Source: an uncultured Eubacterium sp.
GTDB lineage: Bacteria > Bacillota > Clostridia > Lachnospirales > Lachnospiraceae
Assembly (NCBI GenBank): GCA_905236805.1
Contig: CAJOPH010000007.1
Span: 1-38,191, forward strand
DNA length: 38,191 bases
Reading direction: 5' to 3'
Below, piece after piece: positions 1-6,429 of this stretch (position 1 is its first letter; each line of letters begins with the position of its first letter). The notes beneath the pieces are model-generated. The model saw only the letters and a list, made by a program, of their open reading frames with translations. It searched no databases and had not been told where the DNA came from. A program made the translations under genes and the position numbers.

Positions 1-635
1 CGGCACCTCCTGTATGCGCCGAAGATAAAAAGACAAGCAGACTCCATTTCGCTGGCAAGGGCACCGCATTTTTTCCAGGCCTCCCATTTTCTTTCCAATT
101 CATAGCCTACGGGGTACTCTGACGGATTCATCTCACCGTAAAAGGAATCCTTGCATTCGACCACCCCCGTGTGATGGCAGGCACCGATTTTTTCGGCGCT
201 TTTTTTTAAGGCATGCACCACGTCAAAATCCGCAACGGCCGGGTATTCTATGGGCACAAATTCCCTGGTGGTTCCTTCCATGCGTATGGCTCCCGTGGGA
301 ATGATCAGGTCTCCTCCCTTTATGTCAAGGGATATTCCCCCACAGGTACCCACGCGGATAAAGGTATCCGCACCGCATTTGTATAATTCCTCGAATGCTA
401 TGGCGGCAGAAGGACCACCGATACCGGTGGAGGTTACGGAAACCTTTTCGCCCTCCAGGTAGCCGGTATAGGTGGTATATTCCCTGTTTTGGGCTATTAT
501 TTTGGCAGAGTCCAAAAATGAGGCTATCTGTCCGGTCCTTCCGGGGTCACCGGGGGTTATTACATACCTTCCGATGTTTTCCTTGTCTGTGTGAAGGTGG
601 TACTGGTACCCTTTTCCTTCGGTATAGTCTGTCAT
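1..635 (-). CDS. udp: Uridine phosphorylase, C-terminus cut off by the window edge
   Basis: Predicted cytosolic nucleoside phosphorylase (NP-I superfamily) that splits uridine with phosphate into uracil and ribose-1-phosphate for pyrimidine salvage. Read from the ATG at 635, the 211 visible residues show the phosphate-site motif PGDPGR near residue 28, the GTCGG motif in mid-protein, and the EMES nucleoside/ribose-binding motif near the truncated end. The family is about 250 residues, so roughly 40 are missing. The start follows an AGAAGGA ribosome site lying inside the end of the hsp20 reading frame. The hsp20 stop is only 6 bases upstream, so the two are probably co-transcribed and translationally linked. 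Co-transcription with a heat-shock gene would put salvage partly under HrcA. A related NP-I phosphorylase with other base specificity is the main alternative. Confidence 0.85.
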   Translation of the reverse strand, partial: MTDYTEGKGYQYHLHTDKENIGRYVITPGDPGRTGQIASFLDSAKIIAQNREYTTYTGYLEGEKVSVTSTGIGGPSAAIAFEELYKCGADTFIRVGTCGGISLDIKGGDLIIPTGAIRMEGTTREFVPIEYPAVADFDVVHALKKSAEKIGACHHTGVVECKDSFYGEMNPSEYPVGYELERKWEAWKKCGALASEMESACLFIFGAYRRC

Positions 636-641
636 TTATCA

Positions 642-1085
642 TCATCCTTCTATCGAGATGTATTTTACTTCTTCGGTCTTTGGAAGCTCCTTATTTTTCG
701 GTACTTCCACGGAAAGGATTCCGTCCTTGAACTTTGCCTTTATGTCGTTTTCGGTCACATCATCCCCCACATAGAAGCTCCTTTGCATGGAGCCGTATGA
801 CCTCTCACGCCTTAGGTATTTTCCATCCGAATCCTTTTCATCCTTGCTTTCGGACTTTTCGGCCGCTATGGTAAGGTAGCCTTCCTTCAGGGAAACCTTC
901 ACATCGTCCTTTCCATATCCGGGGAGCTCGAGGTCCATCTTGTACCTGTCGTCAAATTCCTGAATGTCCGTCTTCATGGTCGAGACGACGTTGGGCATGA
1001 AGTGGTGGGGCCTCTCAGGCATCGAGAAAAAGTCATCAAAGAAATCATCCTGGAACGTTTTGTTAAAAATGCTTGGTAACAACAT
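642..1085 (-). CDS. Small heat-shock protein, Hsp20/alpha-crystallin family
   Basis: ATP-independent holdase chaperone of 147 residues that binds unfolding proteins in the cytoplasm. The alpha-crystallin domain spans about residues 40-147. It contains the family pattern of a DRYKMDLELPGY strand early on, and an A-x-x-x-x-G-I-L-x-V-like motif (AKFKDGILSVEVPK) near the C-terminus. The N-terminal FNKTFQDDFFDDFF stretch is typical of clostridial Hsp20 proteins. I chose the ATG at 1085 rather than the upstream GTG at 1094 because a perfect AGGAGG site sits 8 bases before the ATG, overlapping the GTG position. Expression should be repressed by HrcA through the CIRCE element upstream. It is followed at once by udp. 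Confidence 0.93.
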   Translation of the reverse strand: MLLPSIFNKTFQDDFFDDFFSMPERPHHFMPNVVSTMKTDIQEFDDRYKMDLELPGYGKDDVKVSLKEGYLTIAAEKSESKDEKDSDGKYLRRERSYGSMQRSFYVGDDVTENDIKAKFKDGILSVEVPKNKELPKTEEVKYISIEG

Positions 1086-1177
1086 AATAAACACCTCCTG
1101 AATATAAGATGAAGTAAAAACAATTTCTACATCCAGGTATCCGCGGTTTTTGTCCGTTTGTTTTACCTGTTATATAT

Positions 1178-1206
1178 GTTATATCACAATTGTTAGCACT
1201 TGTCAA
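1178..1206 (-). promoter_or_regulatory. Sigma-A promoter for hsp20-udp
   Basis: Read on the minus strand: TTGACA (1201-1206), a 17-bp spacer, then TATAAC (1178-1183). The -35 box lies in the central spacer of the CIRCE operator, so bound HrcA would cover the promoter. The predicted leader is about 85 bases. Confidence 0.85.
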
Positions 1207-1219
1207 GAGAGAGTGCTAA
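1193..1219. promoter_or_regulatory. CIRCE operator (HrcA binding site)
   Basis: The inverted repeat TTAGCACTT - 9 bases - GAGTGCTAA matches the CIRCE consensus TTAGCACTC-N9-GAGTGCTAA with one mismatch in the left arm. CIRCE is the operator of the heat-shock repressor HrcA in Firmicutes, best known upstream of groESL and dnaK. Here it controls an hsp20 gene. Confidence 0.95.
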
Positions 1220-1300
1220 TTTTTTGTGTAGGATTTGTGTCCTATAGTATGCGGGGCGCCGGGGCTGCCTAATGGTATATCAGATATTCCATTTTAGGGG

Positions 1301-1329
1301 TTGAATTTTTGCTGATTTATACTTATAAT
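1301..1329 (+). promoter_or_regulatory. Sigma-A promoter for the 48-aa gene and dgt
   Basis: TTGAAT (1301-1306), 17-bp spacer, TATAAT (1324-1329). The predicted start near 1336 leaves a short leader carrying the AGGAGGT ribosome site at 1350-1356. It is divergent from the hsp20 promoter, which lies about 100 bp away. Confidence 0.8.
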
Positions 1330-1362
1330 AAAGGGGAATAATTTTTATCAGGAGGTTTTATC

Positions 1363-1509
1363 ATGGCTGAAATGGATAATTTTGTATTTGGTGAAGTAGT
1401 AAATGCGGCAAAGGCCGTAGGGATTACTTCAGAGGAAGTGGAAAAATACAGGGAAGAGCACAACTGCACGACGCAGGAAGCCTTAACGGCCCTGATAGCG
1501 GAGAAATGA
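1363..1509 (+). CDS. Small conserved-looking protein of 48 residues, function unknown
   Basis: Starts MAEMDNFVFGEVV and ends ALIAEK. It has a strong AGGAGGT ribosome site 6 bases before its ATG and a good promoter further upstream, so it is very likely translated. It is acidic, has one Cys, and looks like one or two short helices with no membrane segment. The pattern AVGITSEEVEKYREEHNCTT resembles a small helix-turn-helix or UBA-like fold, but I cannot assign it. Its stop lies 6 bases before the dgt start. dgt itself has only a weak, distant ribosome site (GGAG at 1500-1503), so this gene may help translation of dgt by coupling. Confidence 0.75.
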   Translation: MAEMDNFVFGEVVNAAKAVGITSEEVEKYREEHNCTTQEALTALIAEK

Positions 1510-1515
1510 TCTTAC

Positions 1516-2916
1516 ATGGAATGGAGCAGGCTATTATGTGAAGAGAGGATAAGGGCCTACAAGAAGCCTTCGGGGAAGGATTTGCGCTCAGAGTTTGAGA
1601 TGGATTACCACAGGATCATAGGAAGCGCGTCCTTCAGGCGCCTCCAGGACAAGACCCAGGTATTTCCGCTGGACGAGTCTGATTTCATAAGGACCAGGCT
1701 CACCCACTCCCTGGAGGTTTCATCCTTTGCCAGGTCTTTAGGGCAAAATGTCTCCGAAAAAATACTAAATGAGATAAGGGATAAGTCATTTCTTCCCATA
1801 TACAGGAGCTACATCTGTGAGATCCTGCAGTGCGTGGGACTCATACACGACATAGGCAATCCCCCCTTCGGGCATTTCGGGGAGACTGCCATAAGGGAAT
1901 GGTTCATAAAGAACCTTAATGATCTTAAGCTTGGGGACAGGATGGTTTCCGACATGCTAAATTCCCGGATGAAGAATGATTTTTACCATTTCGAGGGGAA
2001 TACGCAGGCCTTCCGTCTGGTGACAAAGCTCCACTTTCTGGTGGACCATCACGGGATGAACCTGACCATGGCTACTCTTTCCGCCATGATGAAGTATCCC
2101 GTTTCATCCGTTGAAATTGACCCTTCATCGGGGGATGTGTCAAGGAAGAAGATGGGGTATTTTTACGCGGACAGGGAGGATTTTCTGAAGGTTCAGGAAA
2201 AGACAGGCACTGATGGCAGGAGGAATCCTTTGACCTTCCTTTTGGAGGCGGCAGATGACATAGCCTATATCACCGCGGACATAGAGGATGCCTATAAGAA
2301 AGCCTATATTTCATACACGGACCTTTTAGGGGAGCTGGAAAAGATTTCCCTAAGGACAAAGATACCGGACTATATCCTGTCTAAGCTCAAGGACCGCAAG
2401 GAAAAGGCCATTGCGAAGGGGTACGATGATCCGGAAGGATATGCGGTACAAAACTGGGTGGTCTTCGTTCAGGCGGCGGCGATAAATGCCGTAACTGATG
2501 CCTTTGCGGAAAATTACCAAAAGATAATGGATGGAAGCTACAGGAACGAACTGATAAAGGATTCTGAATGCTCTGGGATAATAGCCGCCCTGGGGGATAT
2601 AGAAAGGCGATACGTATTTGATTCAAAGCCCATCTACAAGAGGGAGATAGCAGAGGAGGTAATAATAAATTTCCTTCTGGATAAGTTCGTGGATGCCGCC
2701 ATCGTCTACGATACCCCCACGAGTCTCAATGCCACGCAGCACAGGCTCATGGGAATCATTTCGCAGAACTATAAGTCCGTCTACCATAAATATTCCGAAG
2801 GGAAAAGTGACAGTGAAAAGCTCTACCTAAGGCTCCTTTTGGTCACGGATTTTGTGTGCGGCATGACGGACAGCTATGCGAGGAGGCTCTATCAGGAGCT
2901 GATGGGATTTTTCTAG
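1516..2916 (+). CDS. dgt: Deoxyguanosinetriphosphate triphosphohydrolase (dGTPase)
   Basis: Cytosolic HD-domain enzyme that hydrolyses dGTP (or dNTPs) to deoxynucleoside and tripolyphosphate, helping control dNTP pools. The 466 residues carry the family's metal-binding set: RLTHS (His64), the HD pair in GLIHDIGNPPFGHFGE (His111, Asp112), and a downstream Asp in ADDIAY near residue 256. The N-terminal RIIGSASFRRLQDKTQV stretch is a hallmark of dGTPases. Length fits the family. It is convergent with the CPBP gene, with only a 20-bp gap and no terminator visible between them. The substrate range (dGTP-specific or broad) cannot be read from sequence. Confidence 0.93.
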   Translation: MEWSRLLCEERIRAYKKPSGKDLRSEFEMDYHRIIGSASFRRLQDKTQVFPLDESDFIRTRLTHSLEVSSFARSLGQNVSEKILNEIRDKSFLPIYRSYICEILQCVGLIHDIGNPPFGHFGETAIREWFIKNLNDLKLGDRMVSDMLNSRMKNDFYHFEGNTQAFRLVTKLHFLVDHHGMNLTMATLSAMMKYPVSSVEIDPSSGDVSRKKMGYFYADREDFLKVQEKTGTDGRRNPLTFLLEAADDIAYITADIEDAYKKAYISYTDLLGELEKISLRTKIPDYILSKLKDRKEKAIAKGYDDPEGYAVQNWVVFVQAAAINAVTDAFAENYQKIMDGSYRNELIKDSECSGIIAALGDIERRYVFDSKPIYKREIAEEVIINFLLDKFVDAAIVYDTPTSLNATQHRLMGIISQNYKSVYHKYSEGKSDSEKLYLRLLLVTDFVCGMTDSYARRLYQELMGFF

Positions 2917-2936
2917 GTCCTTTGCCGGTGGGCGCA

Positions 2937-3716
2937 TCATGCGTGTACCCTTTTCATGCCTATTGCGGTGAGCGCAAATATCGCTATGCCTGCCCCCATG
3001 ATGATGAGCTGGACTCCCGTTTCAAGGGGAAGGTATGGGTTTAGGGTGCCAAAGAAGTTTAATGTGGCATGCATGAGCATGGTCAGGCGTATGTTCGTGA
3101 ATTTTTCCCTGACGGTGCAGGCGATCAGCCCAAAAACAAAGGTGTATACCATCCACACGGGATGCCCGTGGGAGATTCCGAAAAGCAGTGAGGATAAGAG
3201 TGCCGAAAAAACAAAGGAAAACCTCTCCCTGAGAAGCCCGAACACCACCCCTCTGAACACCAGTTCCTCCGCTATGGGAACCAGCAATACGTCCACCATC
3301 AGGGTAAATATTATCCACAGGGGCTCCATTGAGGAAAACTGCAATGACGAGGATGCCTCATCGTAGCTCGTCGTCCAGGATGAGGGGATCAGAAGGAAGT
3401 AGTAGTAGACCACCTGCACATACCCAAAGGCCATCACAAACGCCAGAAGGTACTTTGAGGGTGAGCTCTTCCTGCTTCCCACGTAGTGTGACAGCGGAAT
3501 CTGCTTTCCGCGGAATATCAAAACCATCATCAGTATGGACAAAAGATCCCCAAAAAGTATGGAAAACTCCGTCACGGCGTTAAGATTCGTATCCCCTCCG
3601 TTTATAAGGCCTGCCACAAGCCCTGCGGCAAAGCTTACCGCAAACTGTGGGACTATGGCAAGCGCCAGGTAGTATCCTATCGCCGACCAGAAGGCTCCTG
3701 CTTTGGTGTTAGTCAT
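2937..3716 (-). CDS. CPBP family intramembrane metalloprotease (CAAX protease/Rce1-like)
   Basis: A 259-residue polytopic membrane protein with about seven to eight hydrophobic helices. The family's three active-site motifs are present: EELVFRG (Glu150, Glu151, Arg155), ISHGH (His183) and HATLN (His216, Asn220). Bacterial members take part in peptide maturation, bacteriocin immunity or membrane-protein processing, and no substrate is evident here. Its ATG overlaps the mrp stop by 4 bp (ATGA), so the two are translationally coupled and share the mrp promoter. No bacteriocin-like peptide gene is visible nearby, so a self-immunity role is not supported. Confidence 0.88.
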   Translation of the reverse strand: MTNTKAGAFWSAIGYYLALAIVPQFAVSFAAGLVAGLINGGDTNLNAVTEFSILFGDLLSILMMVLIFRGKQIPLSHYVGSRKSSPSKYLLAFVMAFGYVQVVYYYFLLIPSSWTTSYDEASSSLQFSSMEPLWIIFTLMVDVLLVPIAEELVFRGVVFGLLRERFSFVFSALLSSLLFGISHGHPVWMVYTFVFGLIACTVREKFTNIRLTMLMHATLNFFGTLNPYLPLETGVQLIIMGAGIAIFALTAIGMKRVHA

Positions 3717-4579
3717 GACCTGTCCCCTTTATCCAAAGACTCTATTTTTTCCACGGCGCCTGAGAGCTCTTCAAGACTTATGGAAGATGCGTCTCCCGCG
3801 TCTATTTTTTGCGCAAAATCCGGATTCATGGGAATCTTTCCCAATACGGGAAGCCCGAGCCCTGAAGCTGTCTCATCTACCTTGCTGATACCGAAGACGG
3901 GGATCTTCTTCCCACAGTCGGGGCAGGAGAGGTAGCTGTAATTTTCGACCAGTCCCAGTACGGGAATGTTCATCATCTGAGCCATGTTGAGGCATTTTTT
4001 TACTATGAGTCCCACCAGGTCCTGGGGAGATGTGACAACCACCAGACAGTCCAGCGGTATCGACTGGAATACGGTAAGGGGCACATCACCCGTTCCGGGG
4101 GGAAGGTCCACCAGAAGGTAATCAAGGTCTCCCCAGGCCACTTCCGTCCAAAACTGCTTTACCGTTCCCGCTATGATAGGTCCCCTCCATATGACGGGGG
4201 CTTCCTCGTCCTCCATGAGGAGGTTTATGGACATGATCTTTATGCCGTTTCGGGATTCTATGGGGACCACCCCCATTTCATTTCCCACGGCGGGTCCTTT
4301 TATGCCAAACATCTTGGGGATGGATGGCCCCGTGATGTCCGCATCGAGGATTCCCACCGTGTATCCTTTTTTCCTAAGTGAAGAAGCGAGTGTCCCAGTG
4401 ACGAAGGATTTTCCCACGCCGCCCTTTCCGCTGGCCACCCCTATCACGTGCTTTATAGAGGAGTAGCTGTTTAGCTCTGCCGTCATATTTTTGCTATCCT
4501 GTGTGCTGCAGTTCCCCGAAGAATGACATCCTTCGCAGGATTTTTCGGAACAGGCTGCTTCGTTGTTTGTATCTGACAT
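3713..4579 (-). CDS. mrp: Mrp/NBP35-family iron-sulfur cluster carrier ATPase
   Basis: A 288-residue P-loop ATPase of the Mrp/ApbC/NBP35 group that carries and transfers Fe-S clusters in the cytosol. The deviant Walker A SGKGGVGKS is at residues 50-58. DADITGPSIPKM follows, and the Walker B region YLLVDLPPGTGD is near residue 154. The cluster-binding CPDC pair is at Cys219 and Cys222. The N-terminus carries four cysteines (10, 15, 18, 24) in a CxxxxCxxCxxxxxC pattern, like the extra N-terminal motif of NBP35-type proteins. The start has a good AGGAGG site (GTAAGGAGGATTATATAATC before ATG). Divergent from a LysR gene; followed by the coupled CPBP protease. Confidence 0.93.
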   Translation of the reverse strand: MSDTNNEAACSEKSCEGCHSSGNCSTQDSKNMTAELNSYSSIKHVIGVASGKGGVGKSFVTGTLASSLRKKGYTVGILDADITGPSIPKMFGIKGPAVGNEMGVVPIESRNGIKIMSINLLMEDEEAPVIWRGPIIAGTVKQFWTEVAWGDLDYLLVDLPPGTGDVPLTVFQSIPLDCLVVVTSPQDLVGLIVKKCLNMAQMMNIPVLGLVENYSYLSCPDCGKKIPVFGISKVDETASGLGLPVLGKIPMNPDFAQKIDAGDASSISLEELSGAVEKIESLDKGDRS

Positions 4580-4627
4580 GATTATATAATCCTCCTTACA
4601 TAATGCCCCGATATGGTAGGCTGATTG

Positions 4628-4639
4628 GGTACCAGTACC
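4628..4639. repeat. Inverted repeat GGTAC-CA-GTACC at the predicted mrp transcription start
   Basis: A 5-bp inverted repeat with a 2-base centre. It lies just downstream of the mrp -10 box, over the expected transcription start. It could be an operator, perhaps for the divergent LysR protein. Short, so tentative. Confidence 0.35.
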
Positions 4640-4641
4640 AT

Positions 4642-4670
4642 ATCATACCTAAAAATCCCGACAAAAGCAA
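4642..4670 (-). promoter_or_regulatory. Promoter for mrp-CPBP
   Basis: Minus-strand TTGCTT (4665-4670), 17-bp spacer, TATGAT (4642-4647). Its -35 box lies 20 bp from the -35 box of the divergent LysR promoter. Confidence 0.6.
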
Positions 4671-4689
4671 GGGAAATTGTGTGAAATGA

Positions 4690-4717
4690 TTGAAATATTT
4701 GAAAAATGTGGTATAAT
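4690..4717 (+). promoter_or_regulatory. Promoter for the LysR gene
   Basis: TTGAAA (4690-4695), 16-bp spacer, TATAAT (4712-4717), with an extended -10 TG at 4709-4710. Back-to-back with the mrp promoter, the usual layout for an autoregulating LysR gene. Confidence 0.75.
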
Positions 4718-4778
4718 GGTAGTGTTATAAAAAAATGGAATGTATCACGATCAAAAGACATGCCCGAGGATTGTGTTT

Positions 4779-5687
4779 ATGTATGACATAAGACTTAAAC
4801 AAATAGAATGTTTCCTGGATATATCCCAGACCCTTAGTTTTACGGAGAGCGCTAAAAGGCTACACATCTCGCAGCCTTTGGCCAGCAAATGGATAAGGAG
4901 CATAGAAGATGAGCTCTCCATCCAGCTTTTCTACAGGAACAAGGATGGCTTAGTCCTCACCCCCGAGGGGCAGTACCTGAAGGACAGGTGGGCCTCCCCC
5001 TATGCGGTGATCTCCTCTGCCATAGTGCAGGCCAAGGAGATATCGGACGGAGAGAATATAAGGGATATCCGCATCGGGTTTGACGATCTCTACGAGCTCG
5101 ATGAGATGGTGGAGTTTATGATAAATACCTTCAGCCAGAGGAATCCGGAGTTTCATGTGCATTTGTCTCCCTTTGACGGGATGAAGATGGAGGAGTGCCT
5201 TATAGACGGGGAGCTGGACATTGCGTTTGCATTCTGGAGGGATTTTTCGGACAAGCTAAACCGCCTGCCTTTGAGGGACACGGATTTTTACATAGCCATA
5301 TCAAGGACCCACAGGCTTTCCCGAATGCAGAGTATTACGACAAAGGATCTCTCGCACGAAGTGTTTTTTGCCCTTAACGAGGATGAGGATCCAAAGGCGG
5401 TAGAGAGGATACAGTCCCTTTGCAAAAAGGCGGGATTTTCTCCGAGGGCCATACGAATGGTGCCCAATGCGTCCTCTCTGGTTCAGTCCATCATGTTCCA
5501 AAACGGGGTGGCGATAGCGCCGGGTGAGATAATGAAGGAATACGGGAAACAGATACGGCTCATAGAATCCTCGGATATCACGCAGACAGCTTCCATAGCT
5601 CTCTTTACCAGGAAGGATAATCCGGGGAGGGCGGCCGTATTCTTCTCAGAGTTTGCGGCGGCATTTATCAGGGAATATGAGCAATAG
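4779..5687 (+). CDS. LysR-family transcriptional regulator
   Basis: 302 residues from the chosen ATG. The N-terminal winged helix-turn-helix (about residues 3-62) reads IECFLDISQTLSFTESAKRL, then HISQPLASKWIRSIEDEL. The C-terminal half (about 90-300) is a LysR substrate-binding domain. I prefer the ATG at 4779, which has GAGG 9 bases upstream, over the ATG at 4740. The earlier start lacks a ribosome site and would add 13 residues outside the family alignment. It is divergent from mrp-CPBP, which may be its target, and about 150 bp before a flavin-reductase-like gene. The effector is unknown. Confidence 0.88.
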   Translation: MYDIRLKQIECFLDISQTLSFTESAKRLHISQPLASKWIRSIEDELSIQLFYRNKDGLVLTPEGQYLKDRWASPYAVISSAIVQAKEISDGENIRDIRIGFDDLYELDEMVEFMINTFSQRNPEFHVHLSPFDGMKMEECLIDGELDIAFAFWRDFSDKLNRLPLRDTDFYIAISRTHRLSRMQSITTKDLSHEVFFALNEDEDPKAVERIQSLCKKAGFSPRAIRMVPNASSLVQSIMFQNGVAIAPGEIMKEYGKQIRLIESSDITQTASIALFTRKDNPGRAAVFFSEFAAAFIREYEQ

Positions 5688-5717
5688 CCCCAAAAATGTA
5701 TGGAACCTTGGAGCCGC

Positions 5718-5727
5718 GAATAGTAAC
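5718..5727 (+). repeat. Copy of the dispersed motif GAATAGTAAC
   Basis: This ten-base motif recurs in intergenic DNA at 22169-22178 and as both arms of the inverted-repeat element at 33669-33783. A partial second copy (ATAGTAACC) follows at 5735-5743. Confidence 0.4.
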
Positions 5728-5768
5728 CGGTACGATAGTAACCAATATAACCAATATCTTTGGGTCTG

Positions 5769-5797
5769 TGGAAAAATGGTTTGATATGTGGTATAAT
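5769..5797 (+). promoter_or_regulatory. Promoter for the flavin-reductase-like gene
   Basis: TGGAAA (5769-5774), 17-bp spacer, TATAAT (5792-5797) with an extended -10 (TGG just before TATAAT). The -35 is weak; the -10 is strong. Confidence 0.65.
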
Positions 5798-5833
5798 GGA
5801 GAAAATAACAGGATAATAGAAGGAGGATGAGCG

Positions 5834-6349
5834 ATGACACATTCTTTTCAGGATATGTCCCTGGACTTTTTTGAGTGCAATCCTTTTTACACCATAGGCA
5901 GGGACTGGTTTGCGCTGACGGCCCAAAAGCCCGACGGCAAGGTAAATACCATGACGGCCGGCTGGGGAGGCTTTGGGATGATGTGGGGGAAGCCCTGTTC
6001 TTTCGTCGTGGTGAGGGACTCCCGCTACACCATGGAGTTTCTTGATGAGGCGGACAGGTTTTCCATGACATTCTTTGAGGGAAAGAGCGGTCACATGATG
6101 CTAAAATACATAGGGTCCGTTTCGGGAAGGGATGAGGACAAGATAAAAAACGCCAGGCTCAAGGTTGACTACTATGAAGACGTGCCTTATCTGGACGATG
6201 GAAAGATCATTTTCATATGCAGGAAGATGTTCAAAGGACCCCTTGACCCTGAGGATTTCACGGATATCGGGATAGATTCGGAATTTTACAAGGACAAGGA
6301 TTACCATAAGCTCTACATAGCGGAGGTAGAGCGGTTTATGGCACGATAG
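5834..6349 (+). CDS. Flavin reductase-like, FMN-binding split-barrel protein
   Basis: 171 residues with the flavin reductase/flavoredoxin pattern. An N-terminal NPFYTIGRDWFALTA strand leads into TMTAGWGGFGMMWGKPC around residues 40-55, where family members contact FMN. VVVRDSRYTMEFL and FSMTFFE follow. Such proteins bind FMN and move electrons or reduce flavin with NAD(P)H in the cytosol; a flavoredoxin-like role suits an anaerobe. The start has a GGAGGATG ribosome site and its own extended -10 promoter. It stands alone between LysR and valS, with no partner that would reveal the electron acceptor. Confidence 0.85.
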   Translation: MTHSFQDMSLDFFECNPFYTIGRDWFALTAQKPDGKVNTMTAGWGGFGMMWGKPCSFVVVRDSRYTMEFLDEADRFSMTFFEGKSGHMMLKYIGSVSGRDEDKIKNARLKVDYYEDVPYLDDGKIIFICRKMFKGPLDPEDFTDIGIDSEFYKDKDYHKLYIAEVERFMAR

Positions 6350-6429
6350 GACAAAGACATAATAGGAAATGAATATATTCGTTTCGTTTTGCACCGGTTG
6401 AGAGACACTTAAGTTCCTAAGGAGAGAGT

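Noticed and set aside
599..610. GGTACTGGTACC inside udp as a second copy of the repeat before mrp
   Set aside because: It is explained by coding of Tyr-Gln-Tyr in the udp N-terminus, so the match is probably chance.
2917..2936. Shared terminator between dgt and the CPBP gene
   Set aside because: The 20-bp gap holds no stem with a T-run on either strand.
6350..6429. Possible T-box leader for valS
   Set aside because: Only 80 bases, without the T-box antiterminator sequence or a terminator hairpin.
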